Of a stretch of DNA of 64,000 nt, positions 63,148 to 64,000 are shown piece after piece (positions within the stretch are counted from its first letter, which is position 1; each line of letters opens with the position of its first letter). Made by a program: the position numbers and the translations under genes. The stretch is from contig JARFRM010000139.1 in the NCBI GenBank assembly GCA_029287235.1, positions 1 through 64,000 of the forward strand, in the 5' to 3' direction. The notes under the pieces are model-generated. The model saw nothing but the letters and a program-made list of their open reading frames with translations, was not told the DNA's origin and searched no databases. The DNA comes from Thermoanaerobaculales bacterium (GTDB lineage: Bacteria > Acidobacteriota > Thermoanaerobaculia > Thermoanaerobaculales > Sulfomarinibacteraceae).

Positions 63148-63221
63148 TGCCGGACTCTAGCAGAGCGCCGAAGAGGGGGTCAATCCGCGCACCCTCACGG
63201 ACCGGACTGAAAATCGCCGCC

Positions 63222-64000
63222 TCATTGCTTCGAAATCAACGGCGGCAGGTAGCCGTTCGGCGCCTCGAAACCGAGCAAAAGCAGGATTGTCGCGGCAAGG
63301 TTCCCAAGTCCGGGGCGATCGACCTCTGGGTTCGGCACGAACCCCCCTGCTTCACCCCCGATGAGCAACCATGGAACCGGAGACAGTGTGTGGCTGGTCT
63401 TGACCACGGGTCTTCCCTCTGAATCCAACTTGATTTCGCCGTTCTCCTTGTCAACCTCGAGCATCATTTCGAGGTTGCCGTGATCGGCCGTCACGATCAT
63501 TGTTCCGCCCACCTCTCCGACCGCCTCTTCGAGGCGTCCAAGGCACCGGTCCACGACCTCCATGGCCTCGACGGCGGCATCGAGCACCCCGGTGTGACCC
63601 ACCATGTCGCCGTTGGCGAAGTTGACCCTGAGAAAGCGAAACCGGTCATCCGCGAGACCATCGAGCACCACCTGGCAGACCTCCCGCGCCTTCATGGCCG
63701 GGGCCTGCTCGAACGGGATGACATCGCTTGTGATCTCCACCCACTCCTCGAGCTCCGGGTCGAATTTCTCCGAGTTGTTCCCATTCCAGAAGTAGGTCAC
63801 GTGTCCGAACTTCTGGGTTTCGGCCGTCGCCAGCTGGGAGACACCGTTGTGAACAAGGTACTCGGAAACCGTCCGGGCGATGGCCGGGGGTTCCACAAGG
63901 TACCGGGGCGGCACCCCGAGGTCGCCGTCGTACTCCATCATCCCGGCGTAGCTCACATCGGGCATGCGCGCACGGTCGAAATGGGAAAAATCGGTTTCGG
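63222..64000 (-). CDS. gpmI: 2,3-bisphosphoglycerate-independent phosphoglycerate mutase, C-terminal part (runs off the window)
   Basis: The C-terminal 259 residues or so of an AlkP-superfamily phosphoglycerate mutase. The frame stays open to the window edge. Visible parts are SYAGMMEYDGDLG, VTYFWNGNNSEKF, FLRVNFANGDMVGHTGVLDAAVEAMEVVD and VTADHGNLEMML, which carry several metal-ligand Asp/His residues of the iPGM active site. The catalytic Ser region and first metal ligands lie outside. The gene begins beyond 64000. Confidence 0.93.
   Translation of the reverse strand, partial: ETDFSHFDRARMPDVSYAGMMEYDGDLGVPPRYLVEPPAIARTVSEYLVHNGVSQLATAETQKFGHVTYFWNGNNSEKFDPELEEWVEITSDVIPFEQAPAMKAREVCQVVLDGLADDRFRFLRVNFANGDMVGHTGVLDAAVEAMEVVDRCLGRLEEAVGEVGGTMIVTADHGNLEMMLEVDKENGEIKLDSEGRPVVKTSHTLSPVPWLLIGGEAGGFVPNPEVDRPGLGNLAATILLLLGFEAPNGYLPPLISKQ

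Overview
The window is a stretch of GC-rich bacterial chromosome carrying about 56 protein genes, one decayed integrase and no rRNA, tRNA or CRISPR that I can see. It encodes lipopolysaccharide transport (Lpt) proteins, a diderm lipoprotein pathway (lgt, lspA), sigma-54, MurB, SMC-ScpAB partners, an ECF sigma/anti-sigma/ABC operon and large secreted proteins. This points to a Gram-negative, probably Acidobacteriota-like organism. The phylum is inferred from gene style and fusions, not from a marker comparison.

Region by region. 1-1.3 kb: an integron-integrase-like pseudogene and dispersed repeats. 1.3-6 kb: an S9-like hydrolase, then an overlapping gloB-glutaredoxin-amidotransferase operon divergent from a glutathione-synthetase-like ATP-grasp gene, ending in a 230-bp palindromic element. 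6-11 kb: a pseudoreceiver-PilZ protein and a giant secreted M1 aminopeptidase. 11-19 kb: murB, then a translationally coupled ECF sigma / anti-sigma-FecR / two ABC-2 transporter operon. 19-25 kb: phenylalanine hydroxylase, Rieske protein, lspA-lgt-rluD, a CheY-like protein and a glycosyltransferase. 25-34 kb: TPR protein, Ser/Thr kinase, rex with a candidate operator, guaA, and a cyclic-2,3-diphosphoglycerate-synthetase-like GTPase ended by a clear terminator. 34-38.5 kb: a CheW-MCP-CheA sensory cluster with a C-terminal Cache-like module on the MCP and a receiver on CheA lacking its phosphoacceptor. 38.5-44.4 kb: exonuclease, scpA-scpB, an AlkP-superfamily protein, a thioesterase and a serine hydrolase.

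44.4-49 kb is the most striking part. A natural LptF-LptG fusion lies next to parAB. The 186-bp gap between them holds three TTTTCCACA-like DnaA-box motifs and a 28-bp dif-like XerCD site. Two identical 18-bp palindromes, ATGTCGGCATGCCGACAT, lie 3.3 kb apart, one inside parB. No canonical parS is present. The ParB helix-turn-helix region differs from canonical ParB at two positions that matter for parS specificity. I propose a non-canonical ParABS system beside a replication-termination or initiation locus.

49-64 kb, all on the minus strand: a bifunctional nuclease, miaB, a small secreted protein, and then the conserved lptC-A / lptB / rpoN / hpf / ptsN / hprK / rapZ / EIIA-Man / HPr / EI series, a regulatory PTS without sugar permeases. 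It ends with accA and a truncated gpmI. LptC-LptA is also fused, and lptB appears to start at CTG. Together with the LptFG fusion, the inner-membrane-to-periplasm part of LPS transport is packed into three polypeptides here.
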